Positions 35,968-45,412 are shown, counted from the first letter of the stretch. The stretch: DNA of 64,000 nucleotides from Alkalibacillus silvisoli (GCF_039521975.1 NZ_BAAACZ010000018.1:186001-250000); one strand, 5' to 3'. Numbers and translations: made by a program. Notes: generated by a model from the letters alone, not told the origin.

Positions 35968-36918
35968 ATGAAAAAAGTATTAGTGACAGGTTCGTTAGGC
36001 CAAATTGGTTCAGAACTTACGATGGCTTTGCGTGAACAATATGGTACAGATAATATTATTGCAACAGATATTCGTGAGGTAGATAGCCCAGTTGTAACAG
36101 AAGGTCCGTTTGAGACACTAGATGTCATGCAAGCTCAAGAAATTCACGATCTCGCTAATAAACACCAAGTCGATACGGTTATTCATTTAGCAGCATTATT
36201 ATCAGCTAAAGCAGAGAGTAATCCACAATTAGCTTGGAATTTAAATATGAATGGTTTAATGAATGCGTTAGAAGTTGCTCGTGAATTAGACGCAAAACTC
36301 TTCACACCAAGTTCAATTGGTGCATTTGGGCCAACAACACCAAAGGATTTAACGCCACAACTGACGATTCAACGTCCCAATACGATGTATGGTGTCAACA
36401 AAGTAGCTGGTGAATTATTATGTGATTATTACTTTAAGCGTTACGGTGTTGATACTCGTGGTGTACGTTTCCCAGGTTTAATCTCTTATGTGACAGAGCC
36501 TGGTGGAGGTACAACAGATTATGCTGTTGAAGTTTATTATGAAGCTCTTAAGAATAAGCAATATACATCTTATATTTCTAAAGGGACTCATATGGATATG
36601 ATGTACATGCCAGATGCTGTTAAAGCAATCATTGACTTAATGGAAGCTGATCCATCTAAGCTTGTGAACCGAAATGCATACAATGTGACAGCAATGAGTG
36701 CAGCACCTGAACATTTTGAAGATGCTATTCAAAAGCATATTCCTGAATTTACTTTAGACTATGAAGTAGACCCAGTTAGACAGACGATTGCTGATAGCTG
36801 GCCAAACTCAATAGATGCAGCTAAAGCAAAAGAAGAGTGGGGCTTTAACGTTGATTACGATATCAACCGAATGACAGAAGATATGTTAAATAAATTGAAA
36901 GCTAAATTAGAAGTGTAA
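35968..36918 (+). CDS. tdh: L-threonine 3-dehydrogenase, SDR (epimerase-like) type
   Basis: NAD-dependent oxidation of threonine to 2-amino-3-ketobutyrate. The 316 residues are of the extended SDR/epimerase type, not the zinc alcohol-dehydrogenase type: Rossmann GSLGQIGSEL, DIREVDSP, catalytic Ser/Tyr-x3-Lys in PSSIGAFG and TMYGVNKVAGELL, and RGVRFPGLISY. Second gene of kbl-tdh, with GGAGGAAC upstream. A terminator and a repeat array follow. Confidence 0.92.
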   Translation: MKKVLVTGSLGQIGSELTMALREQYGTDNIIATDIREVDSPVVTEGPFETLDVMQAQEIHDLANKHQVDTVIHLAALLSAKAESNPQLAWNLNMNGLMNALEVARELDAKLFTPSSIGAFGPTTPKDLTPQLTIQRPNTMYGVNKVAGELLCDYYFKRYGVDTRGVRFPGLISYVTEPGGGTTDYAVEVYYEALKNKQYTSYISKGTHMDMMYMPDAVKAIIDLMEADPSKLVNRNAYNVTAMSAAPEHFEDAIQKHIPEFTLDYEVDPVRQTIADSWPNSIDAAKAKEEWGFNVDYDINRMTEDMLNKLKAKLEV

Positions 36919-36920
36919 AA

Positions 36921-36962
36921 TAAACGCCCGGTTTTTAAATTTTTATGCCGGGCGTTAATTTA
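36921..36962 (+). terminator. terminator of kbl-tdh
   Basis: Stem AACGCCCGG (36923-36931) with CCGGGCGTT (36948-36956), loop 16 nt, then an interrupted T-run (AATTTATTT). It starts 2 nt after the tdh stop. Confidence 0.8.
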
Positions 36963-36965
36963 TTT

Positions 36966-37050
36966 ATCGAGTGAAATTCATGATAAATGAGCGGGAATCT
37001 TAATATTTGAGCGAACCCCTCCGATAATAGAGCGAAAACCAAATTAATAA
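36966..37050 (+). repeat. 20-bp GAGCG-type repeat array, tdh locus (4 units)
   Basis: GAGTGAA, GAGCGGG, GAGCGAA and GAGCGAA occur at 36969, 36989, 37009 and 37030, so spacings are 20, 20 and 21 nt. Each is followed by an A/T-rich segment ending in ATAAT or AATATT. The array lies directly after the kbl-tdh terminator and reads in the tdh sense. It is the same unit type as the array after hutU (GAGCGAAAATCC). Confidence 0.75.
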
Positions 37051-37099
37051 GATGACGGACCCTAATCATCAGAAATCGCCCACCACTTTTACAGTGCTT

Positions 37100-37603
37100 T
37101 TAATTAAAAGTCTCATCAAGGCAGCTTGCGTAAAATTCAATTAAGCCTCGGTGATTGATTAATTCACTATCCTTCGTTGTCTCGATCAGTTTTTGTGCCA
37201 TAATCTCCATTGCTAAATCAGAATCACCTAAGTTATATAAAGTCATCGCAAAATAAATATAGAATGGATTTGAACTTGGAAATTCACTCATTCCAACTTC
37301 TAACGTCTCACGTGCTTGTTCATAAAGCCCAACTGCACGATAAGAAATGCCAAGGTGTAAAAGTGCTTTCTTTCGATATTCTTCGTTTAAATCAAATTCT
37401 AATGCTTGTTGGTAAAATGTAATCGCTTGTGGGAAGAGCTCAAGCTTTTCGTGTACTTCTGCTGCTACTAATAAAACTTTCTGATCCTCTTTATGTTCAT
37501 TTGCTAACTCAGCTAAGAGAGGTTGTGCTTCTTTCAAATTTCCTTCATTTTTTAAACGGATTGCTTCTTGTAGTTGGTCCAATGTCAAAACTCCTTTACT
37601 CAA
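37100..37603 (-). CDS. tetratricopeptide repeat protein
   Basis: Small soluble protein of up to 167 residues with about three TPR units (VLLVAAEVHEKLELFPQAIT, ALLHLGISYRAVGLYEQARE, PFYIYFAMTLYNLGDSDLAM). It is probably a protein-protein adaptor; no partner is evident. The start is uncertain: the frame opens with TTG 37603 without a good site, while TTG 37582 has AAAGGAG 8 nt upstream. It stands alone and is convergent with tdh. Confidence 0.78.
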   Translation of the reverse strand: MSKGVLTLDQLQEAIRLKNEGNLKEAQPLLAELANEHKEDQKVLLVAAEVHEKLELFPQAITFYQQALEFDLNEEYRKKALLHLGISYRAVGLYEQARETLEVGMSEFPSSNPFYIYFAMTLYNLGDSDLAMEIMAQKLIETTKDSELINHRGLIEFYASCLDETFN

Positions 37604-37912
37604 TATCCACTTTAAGTCTAATCTGAAACAAAATGTCTTTCAAATGAATGGGTTCATATCAATTATAATAAATTTTAAAAAGTTGCAAATAACATGATTA
37701 AGGGCTAAATAAGTTTAGAATTATGATGTGAGGGTATAATGCCTTTAAAATTCGTTTAATTTTAGCAGATTGTGGCCATAGAAAAATTTTGACGAATTAT
37801 GTCTGTTTGAACTACAATTTAAAACTAATTGTGCGTAAACCTTATAATAGATGATTAATAAGGTTTAAAAACTCATTCGGACAATTATATAACAGTTTAT
37901 GGGAGGAAAAGA
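37604..37912. other. divergent intergenic region
   Basis: 309 bp of AT-rich DNA between the TPR gene (minus) and the BCCT carrier (plus). No gene is visible. TATAAT at 37843-37848 lies about 65 nt before the carrier ATG and is a plausible -10, but no good -35 pairs with it. Confidence 0.4.
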
Positions 37913-39478
37913 ATGAAGAAAAAGTATTATACCGATGAGTACTTAGGAACAGGAACACAATGGGGTCCGTTTGCAATTAGTGGAGGATTCTTGCTTTTAT
38001 TTTTAGTATTAGCATTTTTTACACCAGATTTCGCATCCGAGACGGTAGAGGCTTCATTTGATTTTTCAGCTAAGTATTTCGGTTTATTTTGGCAACTGTT
38101 AATGTTAGCCACATTGATTGTCAGCTTGATTTTGATGTTTTCACGTTATGGACGTGTTCGTTTAGGTAATAAAGAAGAACCACAGTATGGTAATTTCCGT
38201 TGGGTAGCGATGATCTTAACAACGTTACTAGCTTCTGGTGGTGTGTTTTGGGCGGCTAGTGAACCTATATCACACTATATCGATACCCCGCCATTATTCG
38301 CAACTGATGGTATGAGTGAATGGGATCGTGTTGTACCAGGTATGTCACAAGCATTCTTTCACTGGGGATTCTCTGCTTGGGCAATTTTAGGTACAGTAGC
38401 AACCATTGTCATCATGTATTCACACTATCATAAAGGAATGCCTTTAAAACCAAGAACAATGCTTTATCCATTATTGGGTGACAAAGTGTTCAAACGCTTT
38501 AATATATGGGGAGTTCTAGCAGATGTTACGTCGATTATTGCAGTCGCAGCAGGTACAATAGGAGCTATTGGTTTCTTAGGGTTACAAGCTGCTTATGCAT
38601 TTGAAGACCTATTTGGTATACCTAGCACCTTATTTACACAAATCTCATTTATCGTCGTTCTAGTAACGATCGCAACGATTTCAGCGATTACAGGTGTCGA
38701 TAAAGGAATTCAATTACTTAGCCGATTTAACGTAAGTTTCGCAGTAGTATTAATGGTTATTATTTTAATTGTTGGTCCGACGATGTTCATCCTAGATGCC
38801 TTCGTTGCTGCAGAAGCTTTCCAATTACAGAATTACTTAATGATGAGCTTAACGCGCGGTGATGAAGAGTGGTTAAGCTGGTGGACCATCTTCTTCTGGG
38901 GTTGGTTTATCGGATTTGGCCCAATGATGGCGATCTTCATCAGCAGAATCTCACGCGGTCGTACGATTCGTGAACTCGTAGTAGCTGTAGCGCTTATGGC
39001 ACCAATTGTGAGTAATTTCTGGTTTGCAACGATTGGTGGTTCGGGTGTATGGTTTGAAATCCAAAACCCTGAGAGCGTTTCAGTTCCGCTAGCTGAAGTC
39101 GGGCAAGAAGCGGCTGTGGCTGCGATTTTAAACCAACTACCACTTGGAACATTAATTGCATTCGGTTTCTTAATCGTAACTGTTATCTTCGTTGCTACAA
39201 CTGCAGACTCAATGTCTTATGCATCAGCCGTTTCAGTAACAGGTAATGATGAACCGAGCAAATATGTCCGTGTATTCTGGGCAATTATGTTTGGTGCAAT
39301 TGCAGTCGCACTAATCGCAATTGGAGATGGTAGTGGCGATAGTATTGGTATGTTACAGAACTTTATTGTGGTCTCAGCAGTACCTGTATCCATCCTACTA
39401 TTACCACCTGTTTGGGATTCAGTTAAAGTCGCTAAAAAATTAGCAGAAGAACAAGGGATCAAAAAGAAGGATGATTAA
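37913..39478 (+). CDS. BCCT family betaine/carnitine/choline-type transporter
   Basis: Secondary carrier of 521 residues with twelve membrane helices. Family landmarks: QWGPFAISGGFLLLFLVLA, the GVFWAASEPISHY stretch, FHWGFSAWAILG, and the conserved WWTIFFWGWFIGFGPMMAIF followed by ISRISRGRTIRE. Most BCCT proteins bring in glycine betaine or choline with Na+ or H+ for osmoprotection; the exact substrate cannot be read. The 3' tail is short (KKLAEEQGIKKKDD), unlike osmosensing BetP. GGGAGG lies before the ATG; terminator at 39506. Confidence 0.9.
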   Translation: MKKKYYTDEYLGTGTQWGPFAISGGFLLLFLVLAFFTPDFASETVEASFDFSAKYFGLFWQLLMLATLIVSLILMFSRYGRVRLGNKEEPQYGNFRWVAMILTTLLASGGVFWAASEPISHYIDTPPLFATDGMSEWDRVVPGMSQAFFHWGFSAWAILGTVATIVIMYSHYHKGMPLKPRTMLYPLLGDKVFKRFNIWGVLADVTSIIAVAAGTIGAIGFLGLQAAYAFEDLFGIPSTLFTQISFIVVLVTIATISAITGVDKGIQLLSRFNVSFAVVLMVIILIVGPTMFILDAFVAAEAFQLQNYLMMSLTRGDEEWLSWWTIFFWGWFIGFGPMMAIFISRISRGRTIRELVVAVALMAPIVSNFWFATIGGSGVWFEIQNPESVSVPLAEVGQEAAVAAILNQLPLGTLIAFGFLIVTVIFVATTADSMSYASAVSVTGNDEPSKYVRVFWAIMFGAIAVALIAIGDGSGDSIGMLQNFIVVSAVPVSILLLPPVWDSVKVAKKLAEEQGIKKKDD

Positions 39479-39505
39479 TTAAGGGTTGCTCAATAAATCA
39501 CGATT

Positions 39506-39549
39506 AAAGCCAGTCGGAGTTTGATAACAATTTCGACTGGTTTTATTTT
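39506..39549 (+). terminator. terminator of the BCCT carrier gene
   Basis: Stem AAAGCCAGTCG (39506-39516) with CGACTGGTTTT (39534-39544), then ATTTTG. Loop 17 nt. Confidence 0.72.
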
Positions 39550-39691
39550 GCAGTGACTCTTTTTCCATTTGACGTCTGTACCTTCACCCCACACGCATGA
39601 GAAGTGAAAAGAGACACGCGAGATGGTATACTATTGTCAAATTCAACAAAGGTTAAAACAACCAGAATAATTATGAAAGTAAGGTGACACA

Positions 39692-40225
39692 ATGGAAGCA
39701 AAGCCATGTATTCATTCATTGACTGTAAAAAACTCACATGTACTACCTCCAGATACGAACAGTCATGGAACATTGTTCGGTGGTAAATTGATGGCATATA
39801 TGGACGATGTGGCAGCGATTGCGGCAACACGTCATGCACGTATGCCAGTCGTTACCGCATCTACTGATTCAGTAGACTTCTTAGCACCCGTGCATGAAGG
39901 CAGTACGATTTGTTTAGAAGCGTTCGTCACTTGGACGCGCAATACATCGATGGAAGTGTTCGTTAAAGCAATAACGGAAAATTTATTAACAGGAGAGCGT
40001 CATGTTTGTACGACTGCCTTTTTAACGATGGTGGCGGTTGGCGATGATGGTAAGCCGACTAAAGTACCATCAGTCTATCCGGAGTCAGAAGAGGAGAAAT
40101 GGTTGAACGAAGGCGCTGAAGAACGTGCGCAATATCGTAAGAAACGTCGTGAACAGTCTAAAACATTAGCAGAGAAGTTCGGCGCTGATTTCCCTTGGGA
40201 CCCAACTCATAACCCTAAGGCATAA
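39692..40225 (+). CDS. acyl-CoA thioesterase, hotdog fold (YkhA-like)
   Basis: 177-residue thioesterase of the acyl-CoA hydrolase (BACH/YciA-like) group. Conserved segments: VLPPDTNSHGTLFGGKLMAYMDD, with the Asp of the hotdog helix, then ASTDSVDFLAPVHEGS and LLTGERHVCTTAFLTMVA. A lysine/arginine-rich tail follows the domain. The enzyme hydrolyses acyl-CoA to free acid and CoA. AAGGTGA precedes the ATG. It stands alone upstream of the hut promoter. Confidence 0.88.
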   Translation: MEAKPCIHSLTVKNSHVLPPDTNSHGTLFGGKLMAYMDDVAAIAATRHARMPVVTASTDSVDFLAPVHEGSTICLEAFVTWTRNTSMEVFVKAITENLLTGERHVCTTAFLTMVAVGDDGKPTKVPSVYPESEEEKWLNEGAEERAQYRKKRREQSKTLAEKFGADFPWDPTHNPKA

Positions 40226-40260
40226 AAGTTAAGTACAGGCATATTATAGAGTGAGCTATA

Positions 40261-40289
40261 TTGACACATTGCCAGAATTGTTTTACAAT
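40261..40289 (+). promoter_or_regulatory. sigma-A promoter of the hut operon
   Basis: TTGACA (40261-40266) and TACAAT (40284-40289) with a 17-nt spacer, 33 nt before the hutP ATG. The -35 is a perfect match. Confidence 0.8.
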
Positions 40290-40322
40290 TTTGATAAGTG
40301 ATTGAGAAATGATGGTGTTAAT

Positions 40323-40772
40323 ATGGTTGAACAACAGAACAAAGGGATCGGAAAGCAAGCTCTTCAATTAGTTTTAGCTAGTAGCGATGAGTTAGAAGAG
40401 TTGAAATCCGATATGGAGCAGTTAACTTATCAGTATTGTTTAGGTAAAACAGGATCAATGGATTTACAAAAGGTTGTTTCAGCCATTGAAACAGCAGCTA
40501 AACGCAATCACATTATTAAGGAAAAGCTTTACCGGGAAATGCATGCACTTTATCATGCTATTTTAGAAGCGGTGCAAGGTGTTACGCGAGGTCAAGTTCA
40601 ATTAGGTGATGTGATGCGTACAGTTGGTTTACGATTTGCTGTCGTTCGAGGGAAGCCATATGCTAATGAGGATGAAGGTGAATGGGTTGCCGTTGCTTTA
40701 TACGGCACAATAGGCGCACCTATTCGAGGCCTTGAACATGAGACAGCAGGGTTAGGTATTAATCATATATAA
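40323..40772 (+). CDS. hutP: hut operon antiterminator HutP
   Basis: RNA-binding regulator of 149 residues that, with L-histidine and Mg2+, binds NAG triplets in the leader and prevents termination before hutH. The sequence carries the family's LASSDELEELKSDMEQLTYQYCLGKTG-type region (quoted loosely), RNHIIKEKLYREMHALYHAI, VQLGDVMRTVGLRFAVVRG and the histidine/metal site near GTIGAPIRGLEHETAGLGINHI. ATG 40323 with GATGGTG upstream is preferred to an in-frame TTG at 40302. First gene of the operon. Confidence 0.93.
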   Translation: MVEQQNKGIGKQALQLVLASSDELEELKSDMEQLTYQYCLGKTGSMDLQKVVSAIETAAKRNHIIKEKLYREMHALYHAILEAVQGVTRGQVQLGDVMRTVGLRFAVVRGKPYANEDEGEWVAVALYGTIGAPIRGLEHETAGLGINHI

Positions 40773-40783
40773 TTTATGCCCAT

Positions 40784-40844
40784 GAGTGATGAGATAATAG
40801 GGGGCTTATTCTTGAATGCTTTTTCAAGGATAAGTCCCTTTTTT
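40784..40844 (+). promoter_or_regulatory. HutP-binding NAG triplets and regulated terminator
   Basis: GAG (40784-40786), GAG (40791-40793) and TAG (40798-40800) are separated by exactly 4 nt each, the spacing known for HutP binding in B. subtilis. They run directly into a terminator: GGGGCTTATTCTTGAA (40801-40816) pairs with 40823-40838 and is followed by TTTTTT. Histidine-bound HutP on the triplets should block the hairpin and switch on hutH and all genes below it. Confidence 0.88.
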
Positions 40845-40865
40845 ATGTCTAATGGAGGTGGTTGT

Positions 40866-42368
40866 TTGGAGCTTAATGGACATCATTTGACTTTGGAAGA
40901 AATTAAGCGCGTTGTACATCATTTTGAAACCGTTACCATTTCAGATGAAGCGATTCAAAGTGTGATGGAAAGTAGAGAGATGGTTGAAACAGCAGTAGAT
41001 AAGCATGATGTCATTTACGGGATTAATACAGGTTTTGGTAAATTTAGTGATGTTGAGATTGATGAAGAAGATTTAGATCAATTACAAATGAATCTAATTT
41101 ACTCGCATGCATGTGGTGTAGGAGAGCCATTTTCTAAAAGTGTAAGCCGCGCGATGGTGCTATTACGTGCTAATGCCTTACTTAAGGGCTATTCAGGTGT
41201 TCGATTAGTTGTCATTGAGAAATTAGTCGAGCTTTTAAACAAAGGGCTTACTCCTGTAATTCCTTCTCAAGGCTCACTAGGGGCAAGTGGAGACCTCGCA
41301 CCATTAGCACACTTAGCACTCGTCTTACTTGGTCGAGGAGAAGTGTTTAATGAAGCAGGTGAAAGGAAGAAGGCAAGTGAGGTCTTGCCTTTAAAAGGTT
41401 TTGAACCTATAACACTAAAAGCAAAAGAAGGGCTAGCTTTAATTAATGGTACACAGGCGATGACAGCAGTCGGCGTTTTGACTTATTTAGAGGCAGAAGA
41501 AACCCTTTTACAATCTGAACAAATAGCTGCGATGACAATGGAGGGACTAGAAAGCATCATCTCGGCCTTTGATTCTAAAATTCATCAAGCACGTGGGCAT
41601 CAAGAGCAAATACAAGTTGCTTTAAGGATGCAGGGTTATTTGAAAGGGAGTCAACTAATAACAAGACAAGGAGAAAGGCGCGTGCAAGATGCTTATTCGA
41701 TTCGCTGTATTCCGCAAGTGCTCGGTGCATCTTGGCAAACGTTAGACTACGTTAAAGAAAAACTAGAAATCGAGATCAATGCAGCAACAGATAATCCGCT
41801 TATTTTTACGGATGAAGGAGAAGTGCTATCAGGTGGGAATTTCCATGGTCAACCGATTGCAATTGCAATGGATTTATTGAAGATTGGTATGGCGGAAGTT
41901 GCCAATATTTCAGAAAGACGAATTGAAAGGTTGGTGAACCCACAACTTAATGACTTACCCCCATTCTTAAGTCCAGAACCTGGCTTACAATCAGGCGCTA
42001 TGATTATGCAATACACAGCAGCCTCTCTCGTTTCTGAAAATAAAACATTAGCCCACCCAGCAAGTGTTGACTCTATTCCCTCATCGGCTAATCAAGAAGA
42101 TCACGTCAGCATGGGAACAATTGGGGCAAGACATGCGAATCAAATCGTACAAAATGTAAGGCGCGTTGTAGCTATTGAACTAATTTGTGCTACAGAAGCT
42201 GTAGAAGTAAGAGGCATTCATAAAATGGCCTTAGCAACACAACAACTTTACGAAAAAGCACGTGAAGTCGTACCAAGTATTACCCAAGACCGTGCCTTTT
42301 CAAATGACATTGAAGCATTGACGCATTGGTTGCAAGATAGTTCAGAAAAGCCTGTTTCACAAAATTGA
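40866..42368 (+). CDS. hutH: histidine ammonia-lyase
   Basis: Converts L-histidine to urocanate and ammonia; 500 residues, family length. The self-made MIO cofactor comes from Ala-Ser-Gly in GSLGASGDLAPLAHL (about residue 142). Other landmarks: YGINTGFGKFSD, QDAYSIRCIPQVLG and SIPSSANQEDHVSMG. The start is TTG 40866, 5 nt after GGAGGTG; frames extending upstream run through the terminator hairpin and are not translated parts. It is the first structural gene after the HutP-controlled terminator. Confidence 0.95.
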   Translation: MELNGHHLTLEEIKRVVHHFETVTISDEAIQSVMESREMVETAVDKHDVIYGINTGFGKFSDVEIDEEDLDQLQMNLIYSHACGVGEPFSKSVSRAMVLLRANALLKGYSGVRLVVIEKLVELLNKGLTPVIPSQGSLGASGDLAPLAHLALVLLGRGEVFNEAGERKKASEVLPLKGFEPITLKAKEGLALINGTQAMTAVGVLTYLEAEETLLQSEQIAAMTMEGLESIISAFDSKIHQARGHQEQIQVALRMQGYLKGSQLITRQGERRVQDAYSIRCIPQVLGASWQTLDYVKEKLEIEINAATDNPLIFTDEGEVLSGGNFHGQPIAIAMDLLKIGMAEVANISERRIERLVNPQLNDLPPFLSPEPGLQSGAMIMQYTAASLVSENKTLAHPASVDSIPSSANQEDHVSMGTIGARHANQIVQNVRRVVAIELICATEAVEVRGIHKMALATQQLYEKAREVVPSITQDRAFSNDIEALTHWLQDSSEKPVSQN

Positions 42369-42425
42369 TTAACCAAACATGAAGGTCCCTTGGATAAGCA
42401 TATGTTTATTTAGGAGGGGATCTTT

Positions 42426-43727
42426 ATGAATCAAAACGTAAATGCTATGACGTTTGTGAAGTTAATTTTGTTCAGCAGTATTGGTTTGTTTATGTTTTTT
42501 ATTCCGATCACGATTGGTGATCAATCAACGATACCGTTAGATCATATCGTCACTTGGATTCGTACAACGTTTCCAGATATAGTGCCATATTATGCGCTTA
42601 TTGTCATTTTGGCTGGTGCAATTTATCCATTTTATAAAAAAGAATGGAACAAAGATACTGTAACGACAGTATTTTCGCTGTTAAAAGTATTAGGTTTGAT
42701 TGTAGCAATTATGTTAATTGCCGAAATTGGCCCTAATGTATTGTTCGACCCTAATATTGGGCCATTTTTACTTGAAAGTTTAGTTATTCCTGTTGGTATT
42801 TTAGTGCCGATTGGTGCAATATTCCTAGCATTTATTGTTGGCTATGGATTACTAGAGTTTATCGGTGTTTTATTAAGGCCTATTATGAGGCCGATCTTTA
42901 AGACGCCAGGCCGATCAGCTATAGACGCTTTTGCATCATTTGCAGGAAGTTACTCGATTGCATTACTGATCACAAATCGTGTCTATAAAGAAGGTAAATA
43001 TACAGCAAAAGAAGCCATGATTATTGCAACCGGCTTTTCGACTGTGTCAGCAACGTTCATGATTGTTGTTGCGACTACTCTAGGGTTTATGGATATATGG
43101 AATACGTTTTTTTGGACGTCTTTACTCATAACGTTTATCGTAACAGCTATTTCAGTCAGAATTTGGCCATTACGTAGTGAGGAAGACACGTATTACCAAG
43201 GTGCTGAACCAGTTCAAGAGGAGAAGAAAAAAGGTAATATTTTTAAAGAAGCATGGGCTGAGGGGATTAAAGTGGCCGAGCAAGCACCATCATTAGGGAA
43301 AAATGTATGGGTGAATTTAAAAGATGGGCTTGTTATGGTGATGAGCATATTACCTTCAATATTATCAGTCGGTTTAATTGGTTTACTATTGGCTGAACTA
43401 ACGCCGACGTTTGATGTACTGGGGTATATCTTCTATCCATTTACAGCTTTACTTCAAATTCCTGAACCGTTGTTAGCAGCTAAGGCAGCAGCAATCGGTA
43501 TAGCAGAAATGTTTTTACCAGCATTATTAGTCGCTGAAGCTTCTTTTGTTACAAAGTTTGTGGTGGGTGTGACGTCAATTTCTTCGATTTTATTTTTCTC
43601 AGCATCGATCCCTTGTATCTTATCGACTGAGATTCCAGTAAGAATTTCAAGATTAGTAATCATCTATATTGAAAGAGTCATTTTAACGATTATTATTGCG
43701 ACACCAATTGCATTTATACTCGCTTAA
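42426..43727 (+). CDS. YjiH-family (nucleoside-recognition Gate domain) membrane protein
   Basis: 433-residue membrane protein with about ten to eleven helices and two Gate (nucleoside-recognition) segments: SAIDAFASFAGSYSIALLITNRVY with IIATGFSTVSATFMIVV, and the C-terminal half. It matches the YjiH family, whose substrate is not established. It lies inside the hut operon between hutH and hutU, where other organisms carry a histidine or urocanate permease; no other carrier is in the operon. A role as the histidine or urocanate transporter is therefore a reasonable inference. AGGAGGGG precedes the ATG. Confidence 0.82.
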   Translation: MNQNVNAMTFVKLILFSSIGLFMFFIPITIGDQSTIPLDHIVTWIRTTFPDIVPYYALIVILAGAIYPFYKKEWNKDTVTTVFSLLKVLGLIVAIMLIAEIGPNVLFDPNIGPFLLESLVIPVGILVPIGAIFLAFIVGYGLLEFIGVLLRPIMRPIFKTPGRSAIDAFASFAGSYSIALLITNRVYKEGKYTAKEAMIIATGFSTVSATFMIVVATTLGFMDIWNTFFWTSLLITFIVTAISVRIWPLRSEEDTYYQGAEPVQEEKKKGNIFKEAWAEGIKVAEQAPSLGKNVWVNLKDGLVMVMSILPSILSVGLIGLLLAELTPTFDVLGYIFYPFTALLQIPEPLLAAKAAAIGIAEMFLPALLVAEASFVTKFVVGVTSISSILFFSASIPCILSTEIPVRISRLVIIYIERVILTIIIATPIAFILA

Positions 43728-43751
43728 ATAGAATAAGAGGAGGAGCTAATT

Positions 43752-45410
43752 ATGGTAGAAGGTGTTAAAAAAATTCGCGCGCCACGCGGAAGTGAATTGA
43801 ATACGAAAGGGTGGGTACAAGAAGCGGCACTTAGGATGTTAATGAATAACTTGGACCCTGAAGTAGCGGAAAATCCAGATGAACTAGTCGTCTACGGCGG
43901 TATTGGAAAGGCAGCACGTAATTGGGAGAGTTATGAAGCGATTGTCAAGACGTTGAAAGAGTTAGATGAGGATGAAACGTTGCTCGTTCAATCTGGAAAA
44001 CCAGTTGCAGTCTTCAAATCGCACAAGGATGCACCACGTGTGTTGTTAGCGAATTCAAATTTAGTTCCGGCTTGGGCTAATTGGGAACATTTCCGCGAAT
44101 TAGAGAGAAAAGGTCTTATGATGTATGGACAAATGACGGCAGGTAGCTGGATTTATATTGGCACGCAAGGCATCCTGCAAGGGACTTATGAAACATTTGC
44201 TGAAGCGGGTCGTCAACATTTTGATAGTACTTTAAAAGGAACGTTAACGGTAACAGCCGGTTTAGGTGGTATGGGTGGTGCGCAACCATTAGCTGTCACG
44301 ATGAATGACGGTGTTGTGATTGCGATTGAAGTTGATGAAAAGCGGATTAAGCGCCGGATTGATCATCGCTATTTACACAAGATGACAGATTCGTTAGACG
44401 AAGCGTTAGAGATGGCGAAGGATGCACAGGCAAAAGGTGAACCTCTTTCAATTGGGCTTTTAGGCAATGCTGCTGATGTTTTACCCGAGTTAGTTAAACG
44501 AGGAGTGACACCAGATTTAGTTACGGACCAAACATCTGCACATGATGCGTTAAATGGTTACTTGCCGGCAGGTTACTCTTTAGAAGAAGGGGAGGAGTTA
44601 AGAGAGTCAAATCCTGATGACTATTTAGCGTTATCACGGAAATCCATAAAAAAGCATGTCGAGGCGATGCTTGATTTACAAAAGGCTGGCTCTGTGACGT
44701 TTGATTACGGCAATAACATTCGACAAGAAGCTTATGATGAAGGGCTTGAAGATGCCTTTGATTTTCCTGGATTTGTCCCTGCGTTCATTCGCCCGCAATT
44801 TTGTGAGGGTAAAGGACCTTTCCGTTGGGCAGCATTATCAGGCGAGGCAGAAGACATTTATAAGATTGATGAAGTGTTATTACGCGAGTTTTCATATAAT
44901 AAGCACTTATGTAAATGGATTCGTATGGCGCGTGAGCAGGTCGCATTTCAAGGGTTACCATCGCGAATTTGTTGGTTAGGTTATGGTGAGCGTGCCAGGT
45001 TCGGAAAGATTATTAACGACATGGTTGCATCTGGCAAATTATCAGCACCAATTGTCATTGGGCGCGACCATTTAGATGCAGGTTCAGTTGCATCACCAAA
45101 CCGTGAAACAGAAGCTATGAAAGATGGCAGTGACGCTGTTGCTGATTGGCCAATTTTAAATGCACTGATTAATAGTGTTAATGGTGCTAGTTGGGTATCC
45201 GTACACCATGGTGGTGGTGTTGGTATGGGGTACTCTTTACACGCAGGAATGGTGATTGTTGCAGATGGGACTGATGATGCTAGAGAACGCTTAGATCGAG
45301 TTTTAACTTCTGACCCGGGTATGGGAGTTGCGCGCCATGTTGATGCGGGTTATGAACTAGCTGAAGAAACCGCTCGGGAAAAAGGTGTCAACATTCCGTT
45401 ACTAGATTGA
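43752..45410 (+). CDS. hutU: urocanate hydratase
   Basis: NAD+-dependent enzyme adding water to urocanate to give imidazolonepropionate; 552 residues, normal length. Visible: VYGGIGKAARNWESYE, TAGSWIYIGTQGILQGTYET, the dinucleotide loop TAGLGGMGGAQPLA, and PSRICWLGYGERARFG near the active-site Cys, then HHGGGVGMGYS. AGGAGGAGC precedes ATG 43752. The gene ends 3 nt before a long repeat array that separates it from hutI. Confidence 0.95.
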   Translation: MVEGVKKIRAPRGSELNTKGWVQEAALRMLMNNLDPEVAENPDELVVYGGIGKAARNWESYEAIVKTLKELDEDETLLVQSGKPVAVFKSHKDAPRVLLANSNLVPAWANWEHFRELERKGLMMYGQMTAGSWIYIGTQGILQGTYETFAEAGRQHFDSTLKGTLTVTAGLGGMGGAQPLAVTMNDGVVIAIEVDEKRIKRRIDHRYLHKMTDSLDEALEMAKDAQAKGEPLSIGLLGNAADVLPELVKRGVTPDLVTDQTSAHDALNGYLPAGYSLEEGEELRESNPDDYLALSRKSIKKHVEAMLDLQKAGSVTFDYGNNIRQEAYDEGLEDAFDFPGFVPAFIRPQFCEGKGPFRWAALSGEAEDIYKIDEVLLREFSYNKHLCKWIRMAREQVAFQGLPSRICWLGYGERARFGKIINDMVASGKLSAPIVIGRDHLDAGSVASPNRETEAMKDGSDAVADWPILNALINSVNGASWVSVHHGGGVGMGYSLHAGMVIVADGTDDARERLDRVLTSDPGMGVARHVDAGYELAEETAREKGVNIPLLD

Positions 45411-45412
45411 TA

